A stretch of 64,000 nucleotides of DNA from Paenibacillus macerans (GTDB lineage Bacteria; Bacillota; Bacilli; Paenibacillales; Paenibacillaceae), in the NCBI RefSeq assembly GCF_023715465.1, contig NZ_JAMBOE010000001.1, positions 1 to 64,000 on the forward strand, given 5' to 3'. Below, one piece after another: positions 18,101-26,436 of the stretch. The notes below the pieces were generated by a model. It was not told the origin of the DNA. It did no database searches and was given only the letters and a program-made list of their open reading frames with translations. How positions within the stretch are numbered: the stretch's first letter is position 1; every line of letters starts with the position of its first letter. Position numbers and translations under genes: made by a program.

Positions 18101-21100
18101 CTTCTACCTGAACTTCACTATTCGGGTCGCTGAGGTTCAGCGCTGCGCCCTCTCTTTCCAGAGCACCGCTGGCCGTCAGTTTAGCAGGATAAACCGCCAT
18201 ACTAGGCGCTGTCAGCACAAGCTTTCCGTTTTCTTCATAGCGCAGATTCATACCTGCACCTAGGGTATCCTGCAAATAAACGCCCTGCTCCATGTTGAAT
18301 GGCGGAGTATAGTTCACCGTCCATTCCAGCACCCCTGGAACCGGCTTAGTTACCGACTTGCCCAGGGTCTGAATAGGTACAATAACTTTGCGCTGTTCGG
18401 TGAGGACCTTCTCCACTCCGCCCCATGTCATATGCAGGTCGGCTTTGTTATACAGCACCTGTCTGTCTGTTCCGTTGGTGGTGTATTCCTCCAAATATTT
18501 CTCCAGAGCCGCATTGGAAGGTCTTGCCTTTACCAGAATGACATAAGGGCTTTCCAACTTGGAGAAAGCGAAGGTTCCTTCGTTGCCGCTATGGGAGAAA
18601 CTCACCACATGAGCAGGGTCGTTCGGCTCGATGATTGACACAGCGTTGTTGCGAACCCCATAGCCGGTGCCGCTGCTATTGTCCGAATAACCTTTCCAAA
18701 GCTCAAAATCCTTCTCCTCGGAAAACGGAACGAACTCCCAACCCTCCGGCAAGGTGTCCACCAGCTTCACATTGGTGATGACCCGACTTCCGCCATCTTT
18801 CGCCATTTCGACCGTGTTGTAGCCTGGCATATTGACGCCTAGACGGAAGGTAACCGTCTTGGTTGTCCGGTCATAACCAGCCAAGGTGTATTCGTCGCCG
18901 CTTAATGAGCTGTCATAACCGATATAGCGGCTAACGTTGTTCGGGGTATACCATGTGTCAGCCGTCCCGTCCTTCTTAATCGGATAGGATGCCGTAAGCA
19001 TATCCTTGTTCAGCATACGCAGGTGAAGATTTATACTGCTTTGCGCTTGTTTTACGGTTTCGCCGTCAAAGAGTAAAGCGCGATTCCAGCTTGTTTTCCC
19101 TGCGTTAATATCCTGCCTGAAGAGGACGTCCGGGTTGGTCTCAAGTGCACGGAAACTGAAGGATGCAGCTTGGTCCGTGTATCCGGTCACTTTGATCAAA
19201 TCCGCCACCACTTCACCGTTCACGGTTAAAGGAATATCCTTCATGGTCAAGCCGGTTGCATTGGTCACACCCTTCAAGGTTCCCACCCGATACTTCTTCC
19301 AAAGCTGCGCAGAATTTACATTTGCTTTGATTTTCGCAATTGTTTCCTTGCTCACCTCGCCGGTTTCATCCACAGCGTTGTCCAAGACGTTCAAATCTCC
19401 GCCATGCACCAGCACATCGTATACCGCCGCATTTGGCAGGGCATACTGTGGTGTTAGATTAACGGTCCACGTGATGCCGCCCAGATTATAATCTTCCATC
19501 ACAATAGAGCCTGTTTTTGTAAAAGTGTGAGCCCCGATGGTGACAATTGCCTCGTCAGTCACTGCAGCAGGATATTTTCCGGAAGTTACATCATTGTTCT
19601 GAATACCGCCTGGTGTATCCAAATTCCAGTTGGCACGAGGATCGATTCTGAAACTGGAACCGCTTGTTACCTTGCTCTTAATCACTAATTCTACTTTACC
19701 ATTAATATCCCCAAAGGAATAAACGCTGTTCGTATCTGGTGTAATTGGTGTTACTCCAGATGCAACGCCATCCACCCATGTCTGCCATGTAGCTGATTCA
19801 AAATCAAGCCCAGTAGGCAGTACATTTGTGATAGTAAAGTCCTTTAACCCTTTTTTGTTATATTGGTTAACAGTGACTTTCCATGTAATGGTTTCATTCG
19901 GATGGTCATAAGAGGCGGCAGCTTGAATCCAGTCAGGTTTGATGCCAACACCCCACCCATTGTCTTCGGGAAAGGCTTTCTTACTATTCACCAATTCTTG
20001 ATCTGAACTATCATACAGTTGTGCAAAGTTGAAGATCCCTTGACGATAGCCCCAATCGGTATCCCTATACTCGTAGTAGTACGTCTTCTTAGGAATCCAA
20101 GTCTTGAAGGTGATCGTTGCCTTGTCACCAATGCCGGTAGGGAAAGAGTAGCTCAACTTGCCTCCACTGTAAATCGGCGTTGCCAATACAGGATTCCCTC
20201 CAGAATCCAGCACCTGAAAGGAGTTTTCCACATAAACGCCAACGTTGGTTAAATCATTAGAAAACTTCGTCCCTTCAAGCGACACTGGGATTGTAACATC
20301 ATCTCTGTCGCTAGCGGAGACGTCCGCCTTCCATTGAATAACCCCCTCTACAAAGTCCGCACTCTTAATCTCCGTATTGCCCCGGCTATATCTCCAGTAG
20401 TCGGTCTGGTTGTTACTCATCGATCTCAAATTAATGGCGTATGCTGGTGTAATGTTTGGGTTCTCTAGCTGATAAGCACCACCAAAGATATTGATAGGCT
20501 TTGTTTCGTTATACCCCATTCCATTTACATCGGCATTGGCAGTTGTTTCAAAGCCGAAGGTAACCGCTCGTCCAACACCATTGAAAAACCAATCGTCGCC
20601 ATTAAATACAATCTTGATGCTATCCGGGGTGAAATAGGCGATGCCAAGCTGTTTCGGACCAAATTCAGTTGTTGCCATCAAGGTTTTGGTAGCTGTTGGC
20701 AACGCCACTTCCTTGAAGTGGTCATCCCTTTTCAGCTCGATCGAGTCACCCTGCTGAATGTACTTGGTAGTGTCATTCTCATCCGGCGTATTTGCATAAT
20801 CGCCCTTCACCGGCACCTTGAGACCATCCGATTTGAGCGTAAATGGCTGTCTGCCCTGGATGGTGCCGCCTGGGGCAATGTCAGCAGGGGGAGTTCCCTG
20901 TGTCACCTTCAGCGGAAAGGTTGAATTAGCTTCCATAAACACCGCCGTTTTGTCCTTCAGGTCTGCCGCCATCAGTGCAAAATTGACCGGCGGAGCGTAC
21001 ACCGCATCAGGTACTGACGGTTCGTCCGGCGAAGCGTACACCGCATCAGAAACCGACGACGGTTCGGCCGCCGTCCCGAAACCGTCTGACGCGTTCTCAG

Positions 21101-21197
21101 CATAGGCTGCAGCAGAGAACGTCACTGACTGCAAGGCGATCACTACCGCCAAGCAGAAAGATAGTAAAGATGTTCTTACACGACCTCTTCGTTTCAT
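15120..21197 (-). CDS. Giant LPXTG-type surface adhesin with SpaA/Cna-B-like repeats
   Basis: This is a 2025-residue secreted protein. A signal peptide (about residues 1-33) is followed by about 1070 residues of MSCRAMM-like adhesin domains. Then come a SpaA-type domain near 1112 (LPLKKVDPNGNPLKDVEFTL), three related domains starting near 1212, 1328 and 1439 (each with ISN, about 110 residues), and Cna-B/carboxypeptidase-regulatory-like domains near 1552 and 1744. A Gly- and Pro-rich stretch near 1856, 14-residue repeats near 1909-1982, the sorting motif VPQTGD near 1986, a membrane segment and a KKKK tail complete it. SpaA and Cna-B folds often carry Lys-Asn isopeptide bonds. ATG 21197 follows AAGGAG. 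It is probably a cell-surface adhesin anchored by the adjacent sortase; the ligand is unknown. Confidence 0.9.
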   Translation of the reverse strand: MKRRGRVRTSLLSFCLAVVIALQSVTFSAAAYAENASDGFGTAAEPSSVSDAVYASPDEPSVPDAVYAPPVNFALMAADLKDKTAVFMEANSTFPLKVTQGTPPADIAPGGTIQGRQPFTLKSDGLKVPVKGDYANTPDENDTTKYIQQGDSIELKRDDHFKEVALPTATKTLMATTEFGPKQLGIAYFTPDSIKIVFNGDDWFFNGVGRAVTFGFETTANADVNGMGYNETKPINIFGGAYQLENPNITPAYAINLRSMSNNQTDYWRYSRGNTEIKSADFVEGVIQWKADVSASDRDDVTIPVSLEGTKFSNDLTNVGVYVENSFQVLDSGGNPVLATPIYSGGKLSYSFPTGIGDKATITFKTWIPKKTYYYEYRDTDWGYRQGIFNFAQLYDSSDQELVNSKKAFPEDNGWGVGIKPDWIQAAASYDHPNETITWKVTVNQYNKKGLKDFTITNVLPTGLDFESATWQTWVDGVASGVTPITPDTNSVYSFGDINGKVELVIKSKVTSGSSFRIDPRANWNLDTPGGIQNNDVTSGKYPAAVTDEAIVTIGAHTFTKTGSIVMEDYNLGGITWTVNLTPQYALPNAAVYDVLVHGGDLNVLDNAVDETGEVSKETIAKIKANVNSAQLWKKYRVGTLKGVTNATGLTMKDIPLTVNGEVVADLIKVTGYTDQAASFSFRALETNPDVLFRQDINAGKTSWNRALLFDGETVKQAQSSINLHLRMLNKDMLTASYPIKKDGTADTWYTPNNVSRYIGYDSSLSGDEYTLAGYDRTTKTVTFRLGVNMPGYNTVEMAKDGGSRVITNVKLVDTLPEGWEFVPFSEEKDFELWKGYSDNSSGTGYGVRNNAVSIIEPNDPAHVVSFSHSGNEGTFAFSKLESPYVILVKARPSNAALEKYLEEYTTNGTDRQVLYNKADLHMTWGGVEKVLTEQRKVIVPIQTLGKSVTKPVPGVLEWTVNYTPPFNMEQGVYLQDTLGAGMNLRYEENGKLVLTAPSMAVYPAKLTASGALEREGAALNLSDPNSEVQVEVAPGAGGTTVLKFKMEYPNKFYQFVYQTEVDPSKAKAGDKMGNEVKLMGDDKLKSVSARSESTLDSSDVAGSSSSNALLPLKKVDPNGNPLKDVEFTLYKKDDGTQTAKGTTGNDGKLNLLFPNPGYYELKETYIDTNTWLPTTRIYQVYVGNTPGKPIWVDGVTVTSDNPLVVPTPAQGKLTISNKVEGNGSDPNKEFEYTVTFTGEGKDGEYTYTKPDNTYGKIKSGDKITLKHGQTVTLPILPANLVYTVTEADYTTVDGYTTMPETRERSGTIADKGDHKADFINERTVNKLTISNSVMGNGGDKTKEFEYTVSFEDAGKDGSYSYEKSDGSTGTIKSGGTFQLKDGETLDILGLPKDLKYTVTQKDYKADEYETIPEERNYTDVMKGEDKNAPFTNVRVLEGGLIISNTVNGKDDDKKKPFTYTVIFTGEGANESYAYEKSDGSKGTITSGDTFELTDGQKLVIEGLPTYLKYTVTQDDYSKDGYVTDPESLEHTGTIPEKTVAEAKFVNTRPYLEGVLRDNNTGEIIPNAEIIVTNKKTNETQKIRTDEKGEYFVPAKADTDYTITYTKMYQVGGKDVPVEFTQKANVDGSVKDETVPADITAVGIVLFKQLDGTTVLFNDSLTSQMHIYLKDELGNYVGGNDNPKAFPMASNGTFSIEDEELSAQQYTMEVRYQAEDGQELLFKVTQLDVKANGELNISEALVDPYGTVYDETTGDAITGKKIEGAKVTLYYANTQRNIDNGRIPDTKVTLPPFPNFPPHDNASPEQDSDANGFYAYMVFPEADYYLIVTKDGYETYRSDRISVDFDVVHHNVPMKPIRSGGGGSSGGGGGGGTGPEPEPEPGKPQPQNPVPGNGDSRSDNDVDGADNVDTPVDDSNTTTGNVDIPTGDGNVDIPTDNSNTEVGNVDIPTDNSNTEVGNVDNPADSSNTEVGSVDIPTDNGNNELDDVPQTGDNSAPPIFYMALALMSLITIGLCLLSSKKKKHIQ
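15255..15423. repeat. 42-bp tandem repeats in the adhesin stalk
   Basis: GTCGAC recurs at exactly 42-bp steps (15276, 15318, 15360, 15402). The encoded 14-residue unit is VDIPTDNSNTEVGN, with small changes in the outer copies. Such in-frame repeats can change number by slippage without breaking the frame, and so vary stalk length ahead of the cell-wall anchor. Confidence 0.9.
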
Positions 21198-21348
21198 CTC
21201 AAAGCTCTCCTTACGCTATTTGCTTGCCCCAGCACCCCTTTCGCATCGTCGATACTTATGCCCTTACAGATGAGCGAATAAGGGCCGCGGGTGTGCGGGA
21301 CGCTGATCAATGCTTAGTCGTCTCCCCTCCTTCGAGCATCTTTACTAT

Positions 21349-21395
21349 TACACACTGTGTATATGGAAGAATGCGCCAATCCTACACAGTGCGTA
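21349..21395. promoter_or_regulatory. Two operator-like repeats upstream of the adhesin gene
   Basis: TACACACTGTGTA (21349-21361) and TACACAGTGCGTA (21383-21395) lie 34 bp apart, about 150-200 bp before the adhesin start. The first is a perfect palindrome about its centre. The leader between them and the ATG also has a CCCTTA/TAAGGG hairpin (about 21266-21290). No riboswitch class was recognised in the leader. Confidence 0.4.
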
Positions 21396-21465
21396 TTTCC
21401 AACATATCACTGCAAACTCGACAAAAACTCGACAAAGAATAGACACAATTCGATGTTCTATATAG

Positions 21466-21500
21466 CAAAAAACGGACGGAATATCATTCCGCCCGTTTTA
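21466..21500. terminator. Hairpin with T-runs on both sides
   Basis: AAAACGG-CGGAAT arms around ATC form a 14-bp stem with one G-T pair. The flanks allow use in either direction. It stands between the protease terminator and the adhesin promoter region. Confidence 0.55.
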
Positions 21501-21600
21501 CCGGTCTTCTTTAACGAAACCACGTTTTCGCTTCCGAACTGTACAATCTCCAGATGACGATGACCGGCAGGATAACGCCCAGAAATGTTCATCAATGAAC

Positions 21601-21635
21601 GCAAAAAAGCGCCCGTCCGCAAGGGACGAGCGCTA
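21601..21635 (-). terminator. Terminator of the protease gene, nearly identical to the thrS T-box terminator
   Basis: Read leftwards, AGCGCTCGTCC and GGACGGGCGCT arms enclose CTTGC and are followed by TTTTTTGCG. Over 35 nt (21596-21630) it differs at only two positions from the terminator of the thrS-proximal T-box (25864-25898). No T-box antiterminator element is present here. Confidence 0.85.
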
Positions 21636-21648
21636 AATGATTCACCTA

Positions 21649-22581
21649 TTACATGCGGAACCGCTGCGAATCCTGCTTGAGCTGGCTCCAGGTATAGCGA
21701 AGCAGCCATACATCCCAATCCGTGATCTTCGCTGAGTTGCCCGCCCACATAATCGTCGGTACCGGGAATCCTCCCGGCGGACGATCATTCTCTCCATAGA
21801 AGTCCGGCATACCGAATCCATGGCCGATCTCATGCTCCGTAATCTGAATCTCGTTGTTGTTGACCGTGCTTAAAATATAATCGTCCGACATACGCTGTCC
21901 CCAGTCGCCTCCAGCACCGCCGCCAAAATTGGTCGTACCCCACAAATACATGTCAAACCGTTTGTCCAAGCCTCCGGGATATGCATAATTCGGGTCGGTA
22001 AAGTGATCGAATCGCGACAACGCGCTTGGAGCGACAGGCAGAGCCGCCGGAATACGCGGATCGGTTCTGCTAAGCTCATCCACGATCGTTTGATTGTAAA
22101 CGATTTCATTTGATTGTTTGTTAAGAATTTGCGCGGGATTGGCGACGGTCCAGCCCACCACTTTAACCGGGATATCACCATAAGGCCATCCATCGTACCC
22201 CTTAAGATGTTTTGTCCAGTTGTTCAACTGGCGTCCCAGCATCCTTTCGATATCCTGACGTTGCTGAAGCGTCAAATTTTTGGCCGACTGCCAGCGGACC
22301 ACATAATTGATCGTTCCCTTGCCGGCAAAGATTTGGTCAAAAATCAAATTTTTGCGGCCTACGGAATTTTCCTTCAACATGCGGTTCTTGTACACCCATT
22401 CAATGGAGGGCCTCAGTGACGCAGGCATGTCGGACAATGAGGCTTGGATAGACACTTCGCTTTGCGTGTTCGCCGAACTACTCTTCGGCGTCTCGGCCAA
22501 GGCCGTGGCGGTTCCGGCCAGGGAGACCGTTAACATTGCGGACAGAAGAGCTAACAACCATTTTCGCCGTGTGGACATCAT
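21649..22581 (-). CDS. Secreted zinc metalloprotease of metzincin type
   Basis: The 310-residue protein has a signal peptide (WLLALLSAMLTVSLAGTATA). It carries the extended zinc motif HEIGHGFGMPD, that is HExxHxxGxxD, with three metal ligands and the catalytic glutamate, followed about 20 residues later by a methionine in PTIMWAGNS that could be the Met-turn. This combination is the metzincin hallmark. ATG 22581 follows AAGGA at 7 nt. The body of the protein does not match a family I can name, so the substrate is unknown. It is a single-gene unit that ends at a strong terminator. Confidence 0.75.
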   Translation of the reverse strand: MMSTRRKWLLALLSAMLTVSLAGTATALAETPKSSSANTQSEVSIQASLSDMPASLRPSIEWVYKNRMLKENSVGRKNLIFDQIFAGKGTINYVVRWQSAKNLTLQQRQDIERMLGRQLNNWTKHLKGYDGWPYGDIPVKVVGWTVANPAQILNKQSNEIVYNQTIVDELSRTDPRIPAALPVAPSALSRFDHFTDPNYAYPGGLDKRFDMYLWGTTNFGGGAGGDWGQRMSDDYILSTVNNNEIQITEHEIGHGFGMPDFYGENDRPPGGFPVPTIMWAGNSAKITDWDVWLLRYTWSQLKQDSQRFRM

Positions 22582-22731
22582 CAAATCATCCTTTCTTTTT
22601 CAAAAGTGATAGATTAACCGGCTTGAAATCTCGCTCCCCCCTTTATATGAAATTGATGGTTCACATTCTATTATTTAACATATAATAGAATATAAAGGAA
22701 TGTACTTTTATACCTGTTTTAAAAAATAGTT

Positions 22732-23316
22732 TTATATGAACAATTTCATTAGCTTATTGTATAACGGATGGATGATATAACCGGCCGGGTTGATCGCATA
22801 TCGTTTTCCCGTATCGAGCCCGGGAAACTTCTCCATGTCCTCGCCGGTCAGTGCAAAGTCGAAGATTTCGCTGTTCCCGCGGATTCTTTGCGGATTGGAT
22901 GATTTCGGAACAACGATGATTCCCCGCTGCAGATGCCAGCGCAAAATGACCTGGGCCACGGATTTTTGGTGCCGGCTCGCGATTTGTTGCAAGACCGGAT
23001 GTTCCAGTAACGCTTTATTCCCTTGACCAAGCGGCCCCCAGGCCTCGTGCAAAATCCGGTGTTTCAGCATATACTCGTGCAGTTCGTTTTGTGCAAACTC
23101 CGGGTGGGTTTCGATCTGATTAATCATCGGCGGGATTTCCGCGTGACTCAGCAAATGCTCGAGATGCCCGATCTCAAAATTGGCCACACCGATCACCTTG
23201 ATTTTCCCTTCCGCGTATAACTCCTCCATCGCCCGCCACATTTCCAGAGCCAGTTGAGGGATTTTCACGCCATTCACCGCTTCTACCGTCTTTGTCTCCA
23301 AAGTCATCTTACTCAT
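22732..23316 (-). pseudogene. Aldo/keto reductase with an internal in-frame deletion
   Basis: The 194-residue frame begins like a full aldo/keto reductase (VEAVNGVKIPQLAL) but jumps directly to the region after strand 5 (MWRAMEELYAEGKIKVIGVA). Roughly 90-100 residues are missing. The lost part normally holds the catalytic tyrosine, aspartate and lysine. The NADPH-binding end is kept (VVPKSSNPQRI). The start is ATG 23316 behind AAGGTGGAG. The frame stays open, so the deletion may be recent, but reductase activity is not expected. The neighbour upstream is an Rrf2 regulator. Confidence 0.8.
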
Positions 23317-23391
23317 CTTCTTACTCCACCTTCCCAAAATTTAAAATATACTTAATATTCTAAATATAAATTATATATAGTTATGAGCAAA

Positions 23392-23430
23392 AAAAGGACG
23401 GAATTCTCATTCCGCTTGGCCGTCCTTGTT
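23392..23430 (-). terminator. Terminator of the Rrf2 gene
   Basis: AAGGACGG pairs with CCGTCCTT around an inner CGGAAT/ATTCCG stem and is followed by TTTTTTT on the minus strand. Confidence 0.8.
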
Positions 23431-23852
23431 TATTCCACCAAATCGATTAATCTCACTTCACCGAGCGATTGCCGCAGCGCCTGCTCCGCCGCTTGAAGGC
23501 GGCTGCTCAGCTTTTGCTGGATCGCGGCGACTTCGGCATCTTTGCCTTGCACCGCCACATCCGTATGAAGCTTGAATAAAGGCTTGCCCGGTTCCACCGC
23601 CAAAAACACGTCCAGCAGAGTGATTTCCGCTAAAGGCTTGGCCAGCATAATGCCGCCTTTTGCCCCCTCCTTGGTCACCGTAAGCTTGGCATTGCTCAAG
23701 TTCCGGATCACTTTGACCGTGGTCGGCGCCGGAATGTTCAATTGCTCGGAAATGACCTTGGTCGATAAAAATTTCGCGCAGGGCTCCTCCGAGATCCCGT
23801 GAATATAAAGCAATATGGAAACCGCCTGCGACAACGCCGTGGAATAAGCCAT
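23430..23852 (-). CDS. Rrf2 family transcriptional regulator
   Basis: The 140-residue protein has the Rrf2 winged helix at the N-terminus (STKVISEQLNIPAPTTVKVI) and the family stretch NAKLTVTKEGAKGGIMLAKP. It lacks the three cysteines that bind an iron-sulfur cluster in IscR/NsrR; its single cysteine lies near residue 24, so it resembles the YwnA-like clusterless group. ATG 23852 has AGGA at 8 nt. It is transcribed towards the deleted reductase gene but ends at its own terminator. Its target may have been the reductase gene. Confidence 0.85.
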   Translation of the reverse strand: MAYSTALSQAVSILLYIHGISEEPCAKFLSTKVISEQLNIPAPTTVKVIRNLSNAKLTVTKEGAKGGIMLAKPLAEITLLDVFLAVEPGKPLFKLHTDVAVQGKDAEVAAIQQKLSSRLQAAEQALRQSLGEVRLIDLVE

Positions 23853-23909
23853 GGAATCCATCCTATCTTGTATTTTCTAAACATACTATATATTAATTAT
23901 ATTTAGTTT

Positions 23910-25826
23910 TCAATTATTTTTCTCACGCACTTCTTCAGCGATCCGGGCAATGATCTCCTGAATGCTTGACATGCCCAGATCGCCTTCGCCGCGTTTTCTG
24001 ACGGCCACCGTACCGGAGTTTGCTTCGTTGTCACCGAGCACAAACATATAAGGAACCTTATCGAGCTGGGCTTCGCGGATTTTGTACCCCAGCTTTTCAT
24101 TACGTCCGTCGACCTGGGCGCGTATGCCGGCACCCGCAAGCGCGTTTTTCACTTGCAGCGCATAATCGAGATAGTGATCTGATACCGGCAATAGCTTCAC
24201 CTGAACGGGCGCCAGCCATACCGGAAACGCTCCGCTGTAATGTTCGGTTAAAATCCCGATAAAACGGTCAATGGAGCCGTAAACCGCACGGTGAATGACG
24301 ACCGGACGATATTTCCGGTTATCCTCGCCGATATAGGATAAGTCAAACTTATCCGGCATTTGGAAATCGACTTGAATGGTCCCGCATTGCCAGCTCCGTT
24401 TCAGCGCGTCGAGAATGTGAAAATCGATTTTCGGCCCGTAAAAAGCCCCATCGCCTTCATTAATCCGGTAATCGATAGACCTGCGGTCCAGCACGTTTCG
24501 AAGCGCGTCCTCCGCCTGGTTCCAAAGCTCTTCGGAACCCAGCGATTTTTCCGGACGGGTGGAAAGCTCGATTCTGTACTCGAAACCGAAAACTTCATAA
24601 GCTTTGTCGATCATCTCGATAACACGTCCGATTTCATCTTCAATCTGATCGGGCCGGACAAAGATGTGGGCATCATCCTGGCAAAAAGTCCGCACACGCA
24701 TCATCCCGTTCAAAGCGCCCGAAAACTCATGGCGATGGACCTGTCCCAGCTCGGAAATCCGGATTGGAAGTTCGCGGTAGGAATGCAAGTTGTTTTTGAA
24801 AATAAGCATATGGCCCGGACAATTCATCGGTTTCAGCGCGAATTTCGTTTCGTCCACCTCTGTAAAGTACATATTTTCATGGTAATGATCCCAGTGCCCG
24901 GATTGCTCCCATAAACGCTGGTTCATCATCAGCGGAGTGCGGACTTCTTCATAATCCTGCTTGATCTGAAGCCCGCGCGAGAAATTTTCCAGCTCGGTCC
25001 GAATGACCATCCCTTTGGGCAAATAAAACGGCATCCCCGGCGCTTCCTCGGAAAACATGAACAAACCCAGCTCTTTACCCAGCTTCCGGTGGTCCCGCTT
25101 TTTTGCTTCTTCCAGCAACCGTAAATGTTCATCAAGCTGCCCTTTTTTCGGGAAAGAAGTTCCGTAAATTCGCTGCAGCATCTTATTGTTTGCATCCCCG
25201 CGCCAATAAGCTCCGGCCACACTCATCAGTTTGAACGCTTTGATCAGGCCCGTGGAAGGAAGATGCGGTCCCCGGCAAAGATCGGCAAACTCGCCCTGAC
25301 GATATACAGTGATGACGGCGTCCTCGGGCAAATCGCGAATCAGCTCCAGTTTCAGTGGTTCCCCAAGCGCTTCAAACATGTTCATGGCACCCTCGCGGCT
25401 CACGACGTGCCTGATGATCGGCAGGTCCTCTTGAATAATCTTCTCCATTTCTTGTTCGATCGCGATTAAGTCTTCGCTGGAGAACGGTCTCTCCGTGTCG
25501 ATATCATAATAAAATCCATCTTCGATCACCGGGCCAATCCCGAGTTTGACAGCTTCATTCCCATACACGCGCTTAATCGCTTGGGCCATTAAATGGGCTG
25601 TGCTGTGACGATACACCTCCAAGCCCTCTTTGCTGCCATACGTAACAATTTCGACTCGGCTGTCCTCTTCAATCGGCCGATGCAAATCGACCAGCTGACC
25701 ATTGATTTTTCCGGCCACGGCCTCTTTTTTCAATTTGGGGCTTATCGACTCCGCCACCTGTTCTATCGTCGCGCCGCGGCTGTATTCCCGGACGGCACCA
25801 TTGGATAACGTTACTTTTATGTCCAT
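23910..25826 (-). CDS. thrS: Threonyl-tRNA synthetase
   Basis: The 638-residue class II synthetase charges tRNA-Thr. An N-terminal TGS domain (from DIKVTLSNGAVREY) is followed by the editing domain (HSTAHLMAQA, and later ADLCRGPH). The catalytic core follows (motif 2 region VHRHEFSGALNGMMRVR, zinc-site cysteine in KPMNCPGHM), then the anticodon-binding domain. ATG 25826 with GGAGGAG upstream is the start; the longer frame extends into the T-box leader. Expression is controlled by two tandem T-boxes and a consensus promoter. Confidence 0.98.
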   Translation of the reverse strand: MDIKVTLSNGAVREYSRGATIEQVAESISPKLKKEAVAGKINGQLVDLHRPIEEDSRVEIVTYGSKEGLEVYRHSTAHLMAQAIKRVYGNEAVKLGIGPVIEDGFYYDIDTERPFSSEDLIAIEQEMEKIIQEDLPIIRHVVSREGAMNMFEALGEPLKLELIRDLPEDAVITVYRQGEFADLCRGPHLPSTGLIKAFKLMSVAGAYWRGDANNKMLQRIYGTSFPKKGQLDEHLRLLEEAKKRDHRKLGKELGLFMFSEEAPGMPFYLPKGMVIRTELENFSRGLQIKQDYEEVRTPLMMNQRLWEQSGHWDHYHENMYFTEVDETKFALKPMNCPGHMLIFKNNLHSYRELPIRISELGQVHRHEFSGALNGMMRVRTFCQDDAHIFVRPDQIEDEIGRVIEMIDKAYEVFGFEYRIELSTRPEKSLGSEELWNQAEDALRNVLDRRSIDYRINEGDGAFYGPKIDFHILDALKRSWQCGTIQVDFQMPDKFDLSYIGEDNRKYRPVVIHRAVYGSIDRFIGILTEHYSGAFPVWLAPVQVKLLPVSDHYLDYALQVKNALAGAGIRAQVDGRNEKLGYKIREAQLDKVPYMFVLGDNEANSGTVAVRKRGEGDLGMSSIQEIIARIAEEVREKNN

Positions 25827-25863
25827 TGGGAACTCCTCCATTCTTAAACTAAAATTTTTATTT

Positions 25864-26135
25864 TGAACGCAAAAAAGCACCCATCCGCAAGGGACGAGTG
25901 CGCTCGTGGTTCCACCCTAATTCGATCCGCCGGAAGCAGTAAAGCAGCGAATCCTTGATATTTCTGTAACGGGAACTCCCGGCGAAATTTACTCTCAGGG
26001 TTAGATTAGACTCCTGATTTCCATATCGCAGCTGCAAGGTGGTAAATCTTTAGGTTCACCGAAGAGGATTTCAGCCTAGGTCCTCTCTCTCTGGGCGGCT
26101 CCCGCTAAAGATTGTTGTCCTTGATCATCGCTTTT
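25864..26135 (-). promoter_or_regulatory. T-box leader 1, proximal to thrS
   Basis: Read leftwards it shows a stem I region beginning GCGATGATCAAGGACAA, an AGAGAGAG bulge region, the antiterminator T-box sequence AGGGTGGAACCACG (about 25903-25917), and a terminator stem ending in TTTTTT (25871-25901). ACC triplets occur in the expected specifier region, which agrees with threonine. Uncharged tRNA-Thr would stabilise the antiterminator and allow thrS transcription. Confidence 0.93.
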
Positions 26136-26155
26136 TTCATATTAAATTTACAAAA

Positions 26156-26430
26156 CGCAAAAAGCGCACTCATCCGCAAGGGACGAGCGCGCTCGTGGTT
26201 CCACCCTAATTCGATCCGCTAAACACTGAGCAGCAGCGAATCCTTGATTGGTTTCTGTAACGGGAATTCCCGGCGAAATTTACTCTCAGGAACAGACTAG
26301 ACTCCTGATTTCCATATCGCAGCTGCAAGGTGGTAAATCCTTAGGTTCACCGAAGAGGATTTCAGCCTGGGTCCTCTCTCTCTGGACGACTCCCGCTAAA
26401 GATTGTTGTCCTTGATCATCGCTTTTAGTA
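26156..26430 (-). promoter_or_regulatory. T-box leader 2, distal copy in tandem
   Basis: This is a second complete T-box, closely similar to the proximal one over its whole length. It has the same stem I start, the AGGGTGGAACCACG element (about 26191-26205) and its own terminator (about 26156-26190). Tandem T-boxes tighten the response by requiring two antitermination events; thrZ of B. subtilis is a known example with three. The pair clearly arose by duplication. Confidence 0.93.
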
Positions 26431-26436
26431 GTTCCA

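Noticed and set aside
21200-21340. Possible riboswitch (cyclic di-GMP or other) in the adhesin leader
   Set aside because: Hairpins are present but the conserved core of c-di-GMP-I/II or other classes I know could not be matched.
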